Origin: CAYPIE01 sp964410665
Lineage (GTDB): Bacteria > Planctomycetota > Planctomycetia > Gemmatales > Gemmataceae
Length of the DNA stretch: 64,000 nt
Reading direction: 5' to 3'
Assembly: GCA_964410665.1 (NCBI GenBank)
Contig: CAYPIE010000002.1
Span: 173,375-237,374 of the forward strand
Shown here: positions 53,546-62,636 of the stretch, in pieces
Layout: each line of letters opens with the position of its first letter
How positions within the stretch are numbered: position 1 is the first letter of the stretch
The notes under the pieces: generated by a model
Seen by the model: the letters and a program-made list of their open reading frames with translations, nothing else
What the model was told of the DNA's origin: nothing
Databases searched by the model: none
Made by a program: the position numbers and the translations under genes

Positions 53546-54322
53546 ATGCGTACCCGATCGCTGATTTGCTTGATCGCTTGTTTGAGCTATTCAACCATCT
53601 TACAAGCCCAGGATGGCACCGTTGAACTGTTCAACGGCAAGGATCTGTCCGGCTTCTACACCTACATGGCACGCACAGGCAAAAACAACGACCCCAAGAA
53701 CGTCGTCACCGTGCAAGACGGCATGATCCGGGTCTCCGGTGAACTGTTTGGCTGTTTTGTCACCGAAAAGGAATATGAAAACTATAAACTTATTGTGGAG
53801 TTTAAGTGGGGCGATGAGACCTTTGCTCCACGAAAAAACCGCGCCCGGGATAGCGGCGTCCTGTTGCACTGTATCGGCGAAGACGGCAAACAAGGGGGTG
53901 TCTGGATGGAGTCCATCGAGACCCAGATCATCGAGGGAGGCACCGGCGACTTCATCGTATGCCGTGGGGCAAAGGCCCGGCCCAGGATCACTGTGACCAC
54001 GCGCAGGGGGCCAGACAACCAGCTCTACTTCGATCCGAACGGGGAGCCAGTGACCCGTGACGGTGGCCGCGTTAATTGGTCCAAGCGCGACCCCAATTGG
54101 CGTGACGTCAAGGACTTTCGAGGCGTGAAAGACGTGGAGAAGCCGGCCGGAGAGTGGAATACCCTGGAGATCATCTGTAAGGGCGACACCATCACGAACA
54201 TCCTAAACGGAGTGGTGGTCAACAAAGCCACAAACGTGACCCCGACAAAAGGCAAAATCTTGTTCCAGTCCGAGGGAGCGGAGATCTTTTTCCGCAAACT
54301 CTCTCTGACCCCCTTGGACTGA
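53546..54322 (+). CDS. DUF1080 (3-keto-disaccharide hydrolase-like) protein
   Basis: 258 residues with a signal peptide (about 1-22) and a concanavalin-like DUF1080 domain: VELFNGKDLSGF at the start, SGVLLHCIGEDG in the middle and ILFQSEGAEIFFRKLSL at the end. The family is abundant in planctomycetes and includes 3-keto-glycoside hydrolases; the substrate is not shown here. GGAGG lies before the ATG at 53546. The pstS gene follows after 27 bases, so it may share a transcript with the phosphate genes. Confidence 0.92.
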   Translation: MRTRSLICLIACLSYSTILQAQDGTVELFNGKDLSGFYTYMARTGKNNDPKNVVTVQDGMIRVSGELFGCFVTEKEYENYKLIVEFKWGDETFAPRKNRARDSGVLLHCIGEDGKQGGVWMESIETQIIEGGTGDFIVCRGAKARPRITVTTRRGPDNQLYFDPNGEPVTRDGGRVNWSKRDPNWRDVKDFRGVKDVEKPAGEWNTLEIICKGDTITNILNGVVVNKATNVTPTKGKILFQSEGAEIFFRKLSLTPLD

Positions 54323-54349
54323 GGCATGACACCGAGGCAAGGAGCGAAC

Positions 54350-55402
54350 ATGCGTATGCGAAGCCTGACCTGGCTCATGGTGGCCGGTACCTGTCTGAGC
54401 AGCGTTAGCTGCGGCGGGAGTGGCGTCCGCTTGACCGGCACCGGGGCGACCTTTCCAGCGCCACTGTACACGGAGTGGTTTGCCGCGTATTACGACCTGC
54501 ACCCTGAGGTCCGAATCGAGTACCAGGCCACCGGATCAGGCTCGGGGGTCAAGGCGATCCAGAATCAGACGGCCGACTTCGGGGCCAGCGACGCGGCCAT
54601 GAGCGAAGAAGAGATGGCCAAGGTTGAGCGGGGGGTGCAGCTGTTGCCGATGACGGCCGGCTGTATTGTACTGGCTTACAACCTAGACGAGGTGCCCTCG
54701 CTGAAGCTGCCCCGGGAGACCTATGTCGGTATCTTCCTCGGCACGGTCACCCGCTGGAACGACCCAACCATCGCCAAGGCCAACCCGGAAGTCTCGCTAC
54801 CGGACAAGCCGATCAACGTAATCCTCCGCTCCGACTCGAGTGGCACCAGCTACGTCTTCAGCAAGCATCTGGCAGCGATCAGCCCCGAGGCCGCCAAGAA
54901 TCCTGGGATCAGCAAGACACCCAACTGGCCGGTCAAGGAGAAAGCCAACGCCATCAGCGCCAGCGGTAACCAGGGCGTAACCCAGCTGCTCAAGGAGACT
55001 GACGGGGCAATCGGCTACATTGAGTTCGGATACGCCGAGCGGGCTGGGCTGGCCATGGCGATCCTGGAGAACCAGCGCGGGAACTACGTTGCGGCATCGA
55101 CCGAGTCGGGTCAAGCTGCCTTAGAGTCCGTGGCCTTGCCCGAGGATCTGGTGGTTTGGGTCAGCGATCCTCAAGCGGCGGAAGCGTACCCGGTCGTAAC
55201 CTACACCTGGATGATGTGCTACAAGCAATACAACGAGCCGAAGAAAGCCGCGACGCTCCGCTCGGTGCTCCGCTATTGCTTGACCAAGGGCCAACAGGTG
55301 GCTCCCGAGTTGGGCTATCTACCGCTGCCACAGTCGGTGCGCGACAAAGTGCTAGAGGCCGTCGACAACATCCAGGGGCCTGAGGCCAGTGCGAACGAGT
55401 GA
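54350..55402 (+). CDS. pstS: Phosphate ABC transporter substrate-binding protein
   Basis: A 350-residue phosphate-binding protein. It has an N-terminal signal with a likely lipidation cysteine (SSVSCGG at about 20-26), then TGTGATFPAPLYTEWF and the phosphate contacts in TGSGSGVKAI, DFGASDAAM and SDSSGTSYVF. Residues GNQGVTQLLKETDGAIGYIE complete the site. AAGGAG is just before the ATG at 54350, preferred over the one at 54326. First gene of the pstSCAB run. Confidence 0.95.
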   Translation: MRMRSLTWLMVAGTCLSSVSCGGSGVRLTGTGATFPAPLYTEWFAAYYDLHPEVRIEYQATGSGSGVKAIQNQTADFGASDAAMSEEEMAKVERGVQLLPMTAGCIVLAYNLDEVPSLKLPRETYVGIFLGTVTRWNDPTIAKANPEVSLPDKPINVILRSDSSGTSYVFSKHLAAISPEAAKNPGISKTPNWPVKEKANAISASGNQGVTQLLKETDGAIGYIEFGYAERAGLAMAILENQRGNYVAASTESGQAALESVALPEDLVVWVSDPQAAEAYPVVTYTWMMCYKQYNEPKKAATLRSVLRYCLTKGQQVAPELGYLPLPQSVRDKVLEAVDNIQGPEASANE

Positions 55403-55419
55403 ACTGCTGAGGATTGCCC

Positions 55420-56451
55420 GTGAGTACGAGCAGTGAAAGTGCCCCCTTCTCCGAACGGGTTCAACCACTCGAACGCTTCCGTGACCGACTGTTCCGCGGC
55501 TCGACCTGGGTCCTCGCTGCGGTGGTTCTCATACTGACTGCTAGCATCCTTCTGTCGATCAGCTGGTCCGCGACGCCGGCGATCGACAACGACGGCATGT
55601 CGTTCCTGACCAGCCGGGTCTGGGACGACACGCAGAACCAGTACGGCATCCTGCCTGAGATCTGGGGCACCTTATATTCCTCGGTGTTGGCCCTTTTGGT
55701 GGGCGGCGTCTTTGGCGTGGCTGTGGCCATCTTCCTGAGTGAGCGGATGCTCTCCGACTTCGTCTTCGGCCTGCTGCGCAGCCTGAACCTGCACAAGACG
55801 GCCTTTTTCCAGCCGTTGCCTGAGCGACTTGACGACCTGTTGAAAAACCTGATCGAACTCCTCGCAGCCATCCCCAGCGTGATCTACGGCCTTTGGGGCA
55901 TCTTCGTAGTCATCCCGCTGCTGGAGCCGTGGTTCGCTTGGCTCCACGACAATTTCGGGGCATTCCCGCTGTTTGGGACAGAATTCCGAGGCCGCGGCAT
56001 GCTGCCCGCCGCACTGGTGTTGGCGATCATGATCCTGCCGACGGTGTCGGCATTGAGCCGTGATGCCCTGGTGACGGTGCCGCGGAAACTCAAAGAGGCC
56101 TCCTACGGCTTGGGCGCAACCCGTTGGGAGACGCTGTGGCAGGTGGTGTTGCCAACCGCCTCTCCGGGGATCTTTGCCGCGGTCATCTTGGCTTTCGGAA
56201 GGGCCCTGGGCGAAACCATGGCTCTTGTGATGCTGATTGGCAACAACAATCAGATTAGCCTGTCACTGTTGTCTCCAGGCAGCACTCTGGCCAGCCTGCT
56301 GGCTAACCGTTATGGCGAGGCTACCGGCTACAAGGCTAGCTTACTCATGTACGCGGCCCTGGTTCTACTCGCCATCACCCTGCTGATCAACATTGTTGGG
56401 AACCTGATCATGCAACGAGCCCGCCCCGCCTTGCCCGGAGACCGGCGATGA
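55420..56451 (+). CDS. pstC: Phosphate ABC transporter permease PstC
   Basis: 343 residues, six membrane helices with the permease loop GLGATRWETLWQVVLPTASPGI that docks to the ATPase. The segment from about 125 to 150 (LNLHKTAFFQPLPERL) is an additional loop. The GTG at 55420 is taken as start because GAGGA lies seven bases upstream. The stop overlaps the pstA start in ATGA. Confidence 0.94.
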   Translation: MSTSSESAPFSERVQPLERFRDRLFRGSTWVLAAVVLILTASILLSISWSATPAIDNDGMSFLTSRVWDDTQNQYGILPEIWGTLYSSVLALLVGGVFGVAVAIFLSERMLSDFVFGLLRSLNLHKTAFFQPLPERLDDLLKNLIELLAAIPSVIYGLWGIFVVIPLLEPWFAWLHDNFGAFPLFGTEFRGRGMLPAALVLAIMILPTVSALSRDALVTVPRKLKEASYGLGATRWETLWQVVLPTASPGIFAAVILAFGRALGETMALVMLIGNNNQISLSLLSPGSTLASLLANRYGEATGYKASLLMYAALVLLAITLLINIVGNLIMQRARPALPGDRR

Positions 56452-57353
56452 GCACGTTTGTGGACGACCAGCCCCGTGCCGTTGACATCCGCCAGCTGAA
56501 GAAGTCGCTGGCCCGAACGCGATCGTTGCTGAGCTTCTTCCTCAGCGGACTGACCACGCTATTCACCCTGGTCGCGTTGGTACCCCTGTTTTCCATCATT
56601 ACCATGCTGGTGACGCGGGGGTTGGCCGAGTTTCGTTGGTCGATGTTCGTTGAGTTACCACCGCAACTGACCGACACGGGAGGTGGCTTCGGCAACGCCT
56701 TGCTAGGCACTCTGCTGATGGTCGGGATCGCCAGCCTCTTGAGTGTACCGCTGGGAATCCTGGCGGCAGTCTACCTCAGCGAGCTCGGCCCAGAGTCGCG
56801 GCTATCGCAAGGCGTTCGCTTCGCAGCACGCATCCTGACCGGGTTCCCATCGATCCTTGCTGGGGTGTTCGCCTACACCACGGTGGTGATACTCACCGGT
56901 CGGCCTTCGGCAGTCGCGGGCGGCTTCGCCCTGTCGATCTTGATGTTACCTACCGTGATCATCGCGGCGGAGGAGGCTTTGCGCTCCGTCCCCAAACCGA
57001 TGAAGGAGGCGGCCCTTGCCCTGGGGGCCACGCGGTCACAAGCGATCACCCGGGTCATGTTGCCCACCGCCTTCCCTGGCCTATTCACTGGTGTCATGCT
57101 CGCGGTGGCCCGGGCCATTGGCGAGACCGCACCCCTGCTCTACACTGCCCAGTTCAGCTTCTACTGGTTCTTTACTGGTGGGGTCGATCTCATGCAGCCA
57201 ACTTCATCGCTGTCGATTTTGATCTACAAGTTCTTTGTCGAGGAGCCGACGGCCAACCGCGAGGCGGTCGGTTGGTCTGCGGCGCTGGTGCTGGTGCTGT
57301 TGGTCCTGGGTCTGAACCTGATCGGGCAGTTTTTTGCCCGCCGCAGAAGCTGA
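56448..57353 (+). CDS. pstA: Phosphate ABC transporter permease PstA
   Basis: 301 residues, membrane helices from about 28 onward, with the coupling loop ALGATRSQAITRVMLPTAFPGL. Its ATG overlaps the pstC stop by four bases. It forms the channel with PstC. The pstB gene follows after 45 bases. Confidence 0.95.
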   Translation: MSTFVDDQPRAVDIRQLKKSLARTRSLLSFFLSGLTTLFTLVALVPLFSIITMLVTRGLAEFRWSMFVELPPQLTDTGGGFGNALLGTLLMVGIASLLSVPLGILAAVYLSELGPESRLSQGVRFAARILTGFPSILAGVFAYTTVVILTGRPSAVAGGFALSILMLPTVIIAAEEALRSVPKPMKEAALALGATRSQAITRVMLPTAFPGLFTGVMLAVARAIGETAPLLYTAQFSFYWFFTGGVDLMQPTSSLSILIYKFFVEEPTANREAVGWSAALVLVLLVLGLNLIGQFFARRRS

Positions 57354-57398
57354 TCACCGCGGACCGTCCCCGAGCGTTGCAGAGGAAACCACTGCGTC

Positions 57399-58190
57399 AT
57401 GAATACCGCGACCGCGAGCGACCGGATCCTCGATTGCCAGATCGACAAGATCTATTATGGAGACTTCGAGGCCGTGCGCGACACGCACATCCCAATCCTG
57501 AAGGGGAGCATTACCGCCTTCATCGGCCCCTCCGGTTGCGGCAAGAGCACCGTCCTACGCTCGCTCAACCGGATGAACGACCTCATCCGTGGCTTTCGCC
57601 TTGAAGGGAAAGTCATCTACCATGATGCAGATATCTATGATCCATCCGTCGATCCAGTGGCGGTGCGTCGTTATATCGGGATGGTCTTTCAGCAACCCAA
57701 CCCGTTTGCGATGAGTGTTGCGAAGAATGTCGCGTTTGGACTCAAACTGCATCGCATGAAGGATCATCTCGAAGAACGCATCGAGAAGGCTTTACGTGCC
57801 GCGGCATTGTGGGATGAAGTCAAGGACAAGTTGCGAACAAATGGGTTGTCGCTCTCTGGCGGACAACAACAACGCCTGTGCATCGCCCGCGCGATCGCCA
57901 CGGAGCCGGATGTGCTGTTGATGGATGAGCCATGCTCAGCCTTGGATCCGATCGCCACTCGGAAAATCGAGGAGCTGATGCTCGAGCTCAAGAAACATTA
58001 TACCATCGTCATCGTGACGCACAATCTGCAACAAGCCAAGCGGGTCGCAGACAAAACTGCATTCTTATACGTAGATACTACCAAAGGAGGACGCACCGGC
58101 TATCTGGTCGAACTTGGCGATACCGAGCAAATCTTTAGCAACCCTCAGGCGGAATATACCAAGCAATACATTCAGGGTGAGTTCAGTTAA
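57399..58190 (+). CDS. pstB: Phosphate ABC transporter ATPase PstB
   Basis: 263 residues with Walker A GPSGCGKST, Q-loop FQQPNPF, signature LSGGQQQRLCIARAIA and Walker B VLLMDEPCSALDP. No phoU gene follows; trpC lies on the other strand and overlaps the 3' end by eight bases. By hand count, the first 66 codons have mostly G/C at position three (55 of 66) while the next 66 have 35 of 66, a clear shift of codon use inside the gene near 57595. Confidence 0.96.
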   Translation: MNTATASDRILDCQIDKIYYGDFEAVRDTHIPILKGSITAFIGPSGCGKSTVLRSLNRMNDLIRGFRLEGKVIYHDADIYDPSVDPVAVRRYIGMVFQQPNPFAMSVAKNVAFGLKLHRMKDHLEERIEKALRAAALWDEVKDKLRTNGLSLSGGQQQRLCIARAIATEPDVLLMDEPCSALDPIATRKIEELMLELKKHYTIVIVTHNLQQAKRVADKTAFLYVDTTKGGRTGYLVELGDTEQIFSNPQAEYTKQYIQGEFS

Positions 58191-58974
58191 GCGTCGAGCG
58201 CCCAAGTAGGGCTTGTACGGCACGGCCAATATCTGGAGCACGCATAAGTGATTCACCCACCAGTACCGCACTCACGCCGGCAGCTTCGAGGCGTGTCAAG
58301 TCTGCTGGAGTGCGGATCCCACTTTCACTCACCACACAGCGGTCTGTAGGGATCCGTTCACATAACCTGAGAGTATGTTCGAGACGCGTCTCAAAGGTCC
58401 TGAGATCACGATTATTGATGCCAATCAGAGAACAGCCGGTGTCGAGCACTCGGTTTAACTGAGCTGGATCGTGAAGCTCCATCAACACCTGCATGCCCAT
58501 CGTGTTCGCTTGGTGATAGAGGCGATCGAGCTGATCATTGGGCAGAATCTCGGCAATAAGCAAGACAGCGTCCGCACCGGCAATTTTTGCTTGCAGGAGC
58601 TGGTAGGGATCCAGCATGAAGTCTTTACGCAGCAACGGTACCGAAACGACATCCCGGATCGCAGACAGATCGTCGAGCTGGCCCTGGAAGAACCCTTGAT
58701 CCGTGAGGACACTAATGCAATCCGCCCCGTTTTCCGCATAGGTTCGAGCAACCCCGAGGGGGTCAAAGTCGTCCCGAATGATCCCCGCGGAGGGTGAGGC
58801 CTTCTTGACTTCGGCGATCAATCTCATCCGTGGTCGTCGGAGGGCCGCCAGGAAATCCCGGGCCGCAGGTGCATGCTCCGCCTGTTCTCGTAAACGCTCG
58901 ATAGGCACCTGATTCTGAGCCTGCTCGACTTCCCGCCACTTGGCAGCAACAATGGAATCTAAAATCGTCGACAT
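58183..58974 (-). CDS. trpC: Indole-3-glycerol phosphate synthase
   Basis: Closes the indole ring in tryptophan synthesis. The 263-residue TIM barrel has the family marks LIAEVKKASPSAG (catalytic Lys), VLTDQGFFQG, LLRKDFMLDPYQ, LIGINNRDLRTF and VSESGI. It is not next to other trp genes, as is usual in planctomycetes. It ends overlapping pstB and is divergent from the sarcosine oxidase gene. Confidence 0.97.
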   Translation of the reverse strand: MSTILDSIVAAKWREVEQAQNQVPIERLREQAEHAPAARDFLAALRRPRMRLIAEVKKASPSAGIIRDDFDPLGVARTYAENGADCISVLTDQGFFQGQLDDLSAIRDVVSVPLLRKDFMLDPYQLLQAKIAGADAVLLIAEILPNDQLDRLYHQANTMGMQVLMELHDPAQLNRVLDTGCSLIGINNRDLRTFETRLEHTLRLCERIPTDRCVVSESGIRTPADLTRLEAAGVSAVLVGESLMRAPDIGRAVQALLGRSTLN

Positions 58975-59046
58975 CGCAGACGCTCACTCGTATCCTGAGG
59001 CTTCTGTTTTGATTCAGGATAGCAGGCACCTAGGGGTTGGCACAGT

Positions 59047-60177
59047 ATGGTCGATTGCATTGTGGTCGGGGTCGGAGGAATGGGAGCGGCGACCGTTCTG
59101 GAATTGGCTCGTCGGGGCCTGGACGTGTTAGGAGTTGAGCAATTTGACATCGCCCACGGCTTCGGTAGCTCCCATGGCGTCACCCGGATCATCCGTACGG
59201 CGTATTTCGAGGACCCGGCTTACGTACCCTTGGTCCGTGAGGCCTTCGGCGCTTGGCGTGAGCTCGAGCAATTAAGCGGAAAGACGCTCCTGACCCCTTC
59301 GGCGTGTTTATCACTGGGGCTCCCCGAAAGTGAGCTCCTCCAAGGAGTGCTCCAAGCCGCGAAGGTGCATCATTTGGCGGTCGAACAGCTTGACCATCCC
59401 GAAGTGATCCGTCGCTTTCCAGCTTTCGAGCAGATCCCTAGCAACTGGGTGGGAGTGCTGGAGCACGAAGCAGGTGGTCTGGCGGTCGAAGAATCGCTGA
59501 CCACCCAGGTCGACGAAGCACGTCGGTTGGGTGCCCGAGTTCATGTCGGTGAAGCCGTGCTTGACTGGACGGCAGGTCCAAGCGGGATCCAAGTCCAGAC
59601 CGACCACGCCCAGTATGATACCGAATGCCTGGTACTGACGGTCGGGCCGTGGCTCGCTGGGCTCGTTGCTGAGCTCGCCCTACCGCTGACACTCATGCGA
59701 CAAGTGGCGACCTGGTTTGCCGTATCCCCGACCGATGACTACGCTCAAGCAGCACTACCGATCTTTATTGCGGACACGCCAGGGGGGTACTTTTATGGGT
59801 TCCCGCTCGAGAATGCAAACCGGGGACTCAAGCTGGCCCGGCATTATGGCGGTACGGAGCATACCTCCCCCGGCGAGATTCCACGTACGATCACGGACGC
59901 GGATATCGAACAAATCCGCTCATTCATCCAAGGGTATCTGCGGTCAAGCGATTTCGGCTCCCTGAATCTGGCTCAGGTATGTACCTACACGATGACCCCC
60001 GATCACCATTTTCTTGTGGACCGTCACCCGGAGTCTGAGCGAGTCATCCTCGCGGGGGGTTTCTCGGGGCATGGGTTTAAGTTCACCCCGATTATTGCTC
60101 GCATGATCGCCGAACTCGTGACGGATGGTGCAAAAACATCGGAGGAATTGTTTCAATTGAAGCGTTTTTGCGGTTGA
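59047..60177 (+). CDS. Sarcosine oxidase/N-methyltryptophan oxidase family flavoenzyme
   Basis: A 376-residue FAD enzyme of the monomeric sarcosine oxidase group. The dinucleotide site VVGVGGMGAATVLELARRG starts at residue 5, GSSHGVTRIIRTAY is the typical active-site segment, and VCTYTMTPD carries the cysteine that binds FAD covalently in this family. It oxidises an N-methyl amino acid, giving formaldehyde and hydrogen peroxide; the exact substrate is not known. No glycine-cleavage or folate gene is nearby. Confidence 0.9.
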   Translation: MVDCIVVGVGGMGAATVLELARRGLDVLGVEQFDIAHGFGSSHGVTRIIRTAYFEDPAYVPLVREAFGAWRELEQLSGKTLLTPSACLSLGLPESELLQGVLQAAKVHHLAVEQLDHPEVIRRFPAFEQIPSNWVGVLEHEAGGLAVEESLTTQVDEARRLGARVHVGEAVLDWTAGPSGIQVQTDHAQYDTECLVLTVGPWLAGLVAELALPLTLMRQVATWFAVSPTDDYAQAALPIFIADTPGGYFYGFPLENANRGLKLARHYGGTEHTSPGEIPRTITDADIEQIRSFIQGYLRSSDFGSLNLAQVCTYTMTPDHHFLVDRHPESERVILAGGFSGHGFKFTPIIARMIAELVTDGAKTSEELFQLKRFCG

Positions 60178-60186
60178 GCCCGATCC

Positions 60187-60678
60187 CTACGGTAAGAAAT
60201 CGACGGCCACCGAATGACTTTCTGCAAGAAAGGAAGCGTATTCGGATTCGATTTTGGAGAGCAGTTCAGGCTGGTCATTGCCATGATAAAGAATTTGCAC
60301 CCGGGCCAGCTGAAGCACATGTCGGGCAAACGATTCGGAATCGGTGCTTCCCGGATAGCGAAGACGGATGTAACGGACTAGAACTGGATCGGTGGCAGCA
60401 ATCCGCTTGACCAACTCCACGGTGCTGGGGAAGTCGGAGTTCCCCGCGATCAAGTCAGCGATTGCCTGACGCTTCAGTCGAATGCGATCATGGGTCAGTT
60501 CCGCGACCAGGGACAGTTCCTCGCGTTTTTCCTCCGCAGCAGCAAGCTTTTGATGCAGGTGTGGCACATTCCAAAAATCCAGGCCCAAAGAGGGTCCAAA
60601 CCCAATCCACGCGAGCGTAAGGCCGAGTCCCAAGCCAAGCTGGACGTTCATAGGCCAGTGCAGTAACTTCTGAGGCAT
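60187..60678 (-). CDS. Small membrane protein, function unknown
   Basis: 163 residues, not recognised. One membrane segment (about 13-35, LGLGLGLTLAWIGFGPSLGL) is followed by a helical exported part with Glu/Lys/Leu-rich stretches. The ATG at 60678 was chosen because GGGAGG lies seven bases upstream. It converges with the sarcosine oxidase gene and lies 167 bases downstream of the photolyase gene on the same strand. Confidence 0.65.
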   Translation of the reverse strand: MPQKLLHWPMNVQLGLGLGLTLAWIGFGPSLGLDFWNVPHLHQKLAAAEEKREELSLVAELTHDRIRLKRQAIADLIAGNSDFPSTVELVKRIAATDPVLVRYIRLRYPGSTDSESFARHVLQLARVQILYHGNDQPELLSKIESEYASFLAESHSVAVDFLP

Positions 60679-60845
60679 TTTGTTCCCTCCCAAGTTGGGC
60701 GACTGATCGGTTGCGCCTCACCTAGGATTGGGAACACTTCAGCAACACAAAAGTTCCCAAGGAAGACACATCTTGCCAAACTTATCCTGAGTTCATATGC
60801 GAGATTTCTTCCTGGAAACGTGCACCACCACCAGAATTGCTCGGG

Positions 60846-62435
60846 TCAGGAGAATAATGTGCTAGCTTTACGCAGAGTCTTTCCGTCCCAAACATCGGCA
60901 ATCGTGGGCAGCGAATCGATGTAGCGATAGTAACCCGCTAATTTATATTTCCTTGCGGTGTTCTCCGAGGACATGTAGCGAACTGTACCAAACACTTTTC
61001 GTTCCGGGGGCCACGGTCGGTCAAATAAACCAAAGCACCACAGGATCCCGGTGTAAGAGTTGGGATCCCGTCCATCAATAGCATATTTATTGTTCATGTG
61101 TTCTAAGAATTCGTACGCTTGCTCCGGACTGGTTGACCATTCGAGCACCTTCTTACCCCAAAGCATGCGAAGATAATTGTGAATCCGTCCGGTCGCAACC
61201 AGCTCACGTTGGGCAGCATTCCATAACGCATCGTGCGTGTTACCGGCTTCCCAGTCCTCGAGTGAATAAACATATTCACGTGGATCTCCGGCATGCTTGT
61301 TGAGCGTGGCTTTGGCCCAATCGGGCAACGCACGCTCCAGACTCACCACATCGTGGCGGCGATGCCAGTGCCACTGTTGTCCGACATCACGCCAGGTAAT
61401 CGCTTCATCTAGAAAACTATTGACATTCTCATCCGTTGAATAGAATCCTTCGCGTTTGCCTCGTTGGGCAGGATTGAGTTGCTCCAGATCCCAATGACCA
61501 GGCGTCTGAAGGACGCGATCGACCACTTCTTGGATCGAAAGATGTCCTGAACGAAGATATGGACTAAGTTGGCTGGCCGCGTTCTCGCTTGGATCTTCCG
61601 GTTGATTTCGGCCCGTCGCATAGCGCGAGACTTTCTCTTGGACAAACGTCCTCAGCAACTGACGTCCGGCTTCGTCCCCCCCGACTACGCCTGGAATGGC
61701 TGGGACCGTTTGATCGATGGGCAACCGAGCAAGCAATGCGTCCAGATCTCCTTCGGGGTCCCACAACGGAATGCTGGGTTCAACCGGTTGACGTAATACA
61801 CTTGAGAACTCGGGCTGGGAGTGTGCCCGGTGTCGCCAAGCCTCGGCAAACTCGCGGTGAATGCGTGGTCGCAGATGAGCGGCCGCTTTGATCGGATCGC
61901 CGAGATAATTCAAGGGGACGATACTATTGCCATCGATGGCATGTACTGCGACGTCCACCTTCGAGGCGAGGGCTGCGGTTTGCTCCGGTACCACATAGCA
62001 AGGCCAGTCATCGGTCACGACCAAACACGCATCGCGGCTAAGATGGCGAAGTAAGCCGCGGCCATCCGGTTGAAAGCCCTGATAGCATTGCTCAGGATTT
62101 TGTAATACCTCGCTCCAGCGTTCCGGAGTCGCCACAAACGGCCAGTAATGGATGCCTCGCTCGGCGGCAAGTCGGGCGTTGGCCTGCATGCCTTCGAGCA
62201 AAAAGCGATGGTGGCGCACACTCGCCCAGCGGTAATCGAAGCGAAGACCTTCAAAGATGACCAAAGGTTTCCCCAACGACTCTGCCCATGCGCAGGCATA
62301 ATCAAGTGCATGATTGTGGTGCAAGCGTCGATAGATCTGCATCCAATACAGCACATAACGTTGCGACTCGCGCACCGAGGTAGCATTCGCGAGTCGGACC
62401 CGAACGGAATTATATGCGTTGCCAAAGCCACTCAT
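60846..62435 (-). CDS. phrB: Class II deoxyribodipyrimidine photolyase
   Basis: A 529-residue light-driven repair enzyme that splits cyclobutane pyrimidine dimers with FADH and an antenna pigment. The N-terminal domain binds the antenna (YVLYWMQIYRRLHHNHALDYA), and the C-terminal FAD region has the class II marks RIHNYLRMLWGKKVLEW and DPNSYTGILWCFG, then VFGTVRYMS. The length is slightly above the class norm. The gene symbol is by function only. It is next to the tRNA gene, which is on the other strand. Confidence 0.92.
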   Translation of the reverse strand: MSGFGNAYNSVRVRLANATSVRESQRYVLYWMQIYRRLHHNHALDYACAWAESLGKPLVIFEGLRFDYRWASVRHHRFLLEGMQANARLAAERGIHYWPFVATPERWSEVLQNPEQCYQGFQPDGRGLLRHLSRDACLVVTDDWPCYVVPEQTAALASKVDVAVHAIDGNSIVPLNYLGDPIKAAAHLRPRIHREFAEAWRHRAHSQPEFSSVLRQPVEPSIPLWDPEGDLDALLARLPIDQTVPAIPGVVGGDEAGRQLLRTFVQEKVSRYATGRNQPEDPSENAASQLSPYLRSGHLSIQEVVDRVLQTPGHWDLEQLNPAQRGKREGFYSTDENVNSFLDEAITWRDVGQQWHWHRRHDVVSLERALPDWAKATLNKHAGDPREYVYSLEDWEAGNTHDALWNAAQRELVATGRIHNYLRMLWGKKVLEWSTSPEQAYEFLEHMNNKYAIDGRDPNSYTGILWCFGLFDRPWPPERKVFGTVRYMSSENTARKYKLAGYYRYIDSLPTIADVWDGKTLRKASTLFS

Positions 62436-62488
62436 GCGGGAACACCTCTGAACCGATGAACGGAGACCAAATGCGGGCGAACCGCATC

Positions 62489-62516
62489 TTGACGCTCTGC
62501 CGGATCGCTTTATGAT
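62489..62516 (+). promoter_or_regulatory. Sigma-70-type promoter of the tRNA-Leu gene
   Basis: TTGACG at 62489-62494, a 16-base spacer, and TATGAT at 62511-62516. The expected start of transcription is about 30 bases before the tRNA, a normal leader length. The match is the best seen in the window. Confidence 0.7.
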
Positions 62517-62552
62517 GAATAGCGGTAGATTTATTTCGCTTCCAGAACACTT

Positions 62553-62636
62553 GCCGAAGTGGCGGAATTGGCAGACGCGCTAGATTCAGGTTCTAGTGAG
62601 CATTAGCTCGTGGAGGTTCAAGTCCTCTCTTCGGCA
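62553..62636 (+). tRNA. tRNA-Leu (anticodon CAG)
   Basis: 84 bases with a 7-bp acceptor stem (GCCGAAG / CTTCGGC), anticodon stem CTAGA / TCTAG with loop TTCAGGT giving anticodon CAG, a long variable arm typical of tRNA-Leu, and T-arm GAGGTTCAAGTCCTC. The 3' CCA is not encoded. It reads CUG codons. Confidence 0.97.
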
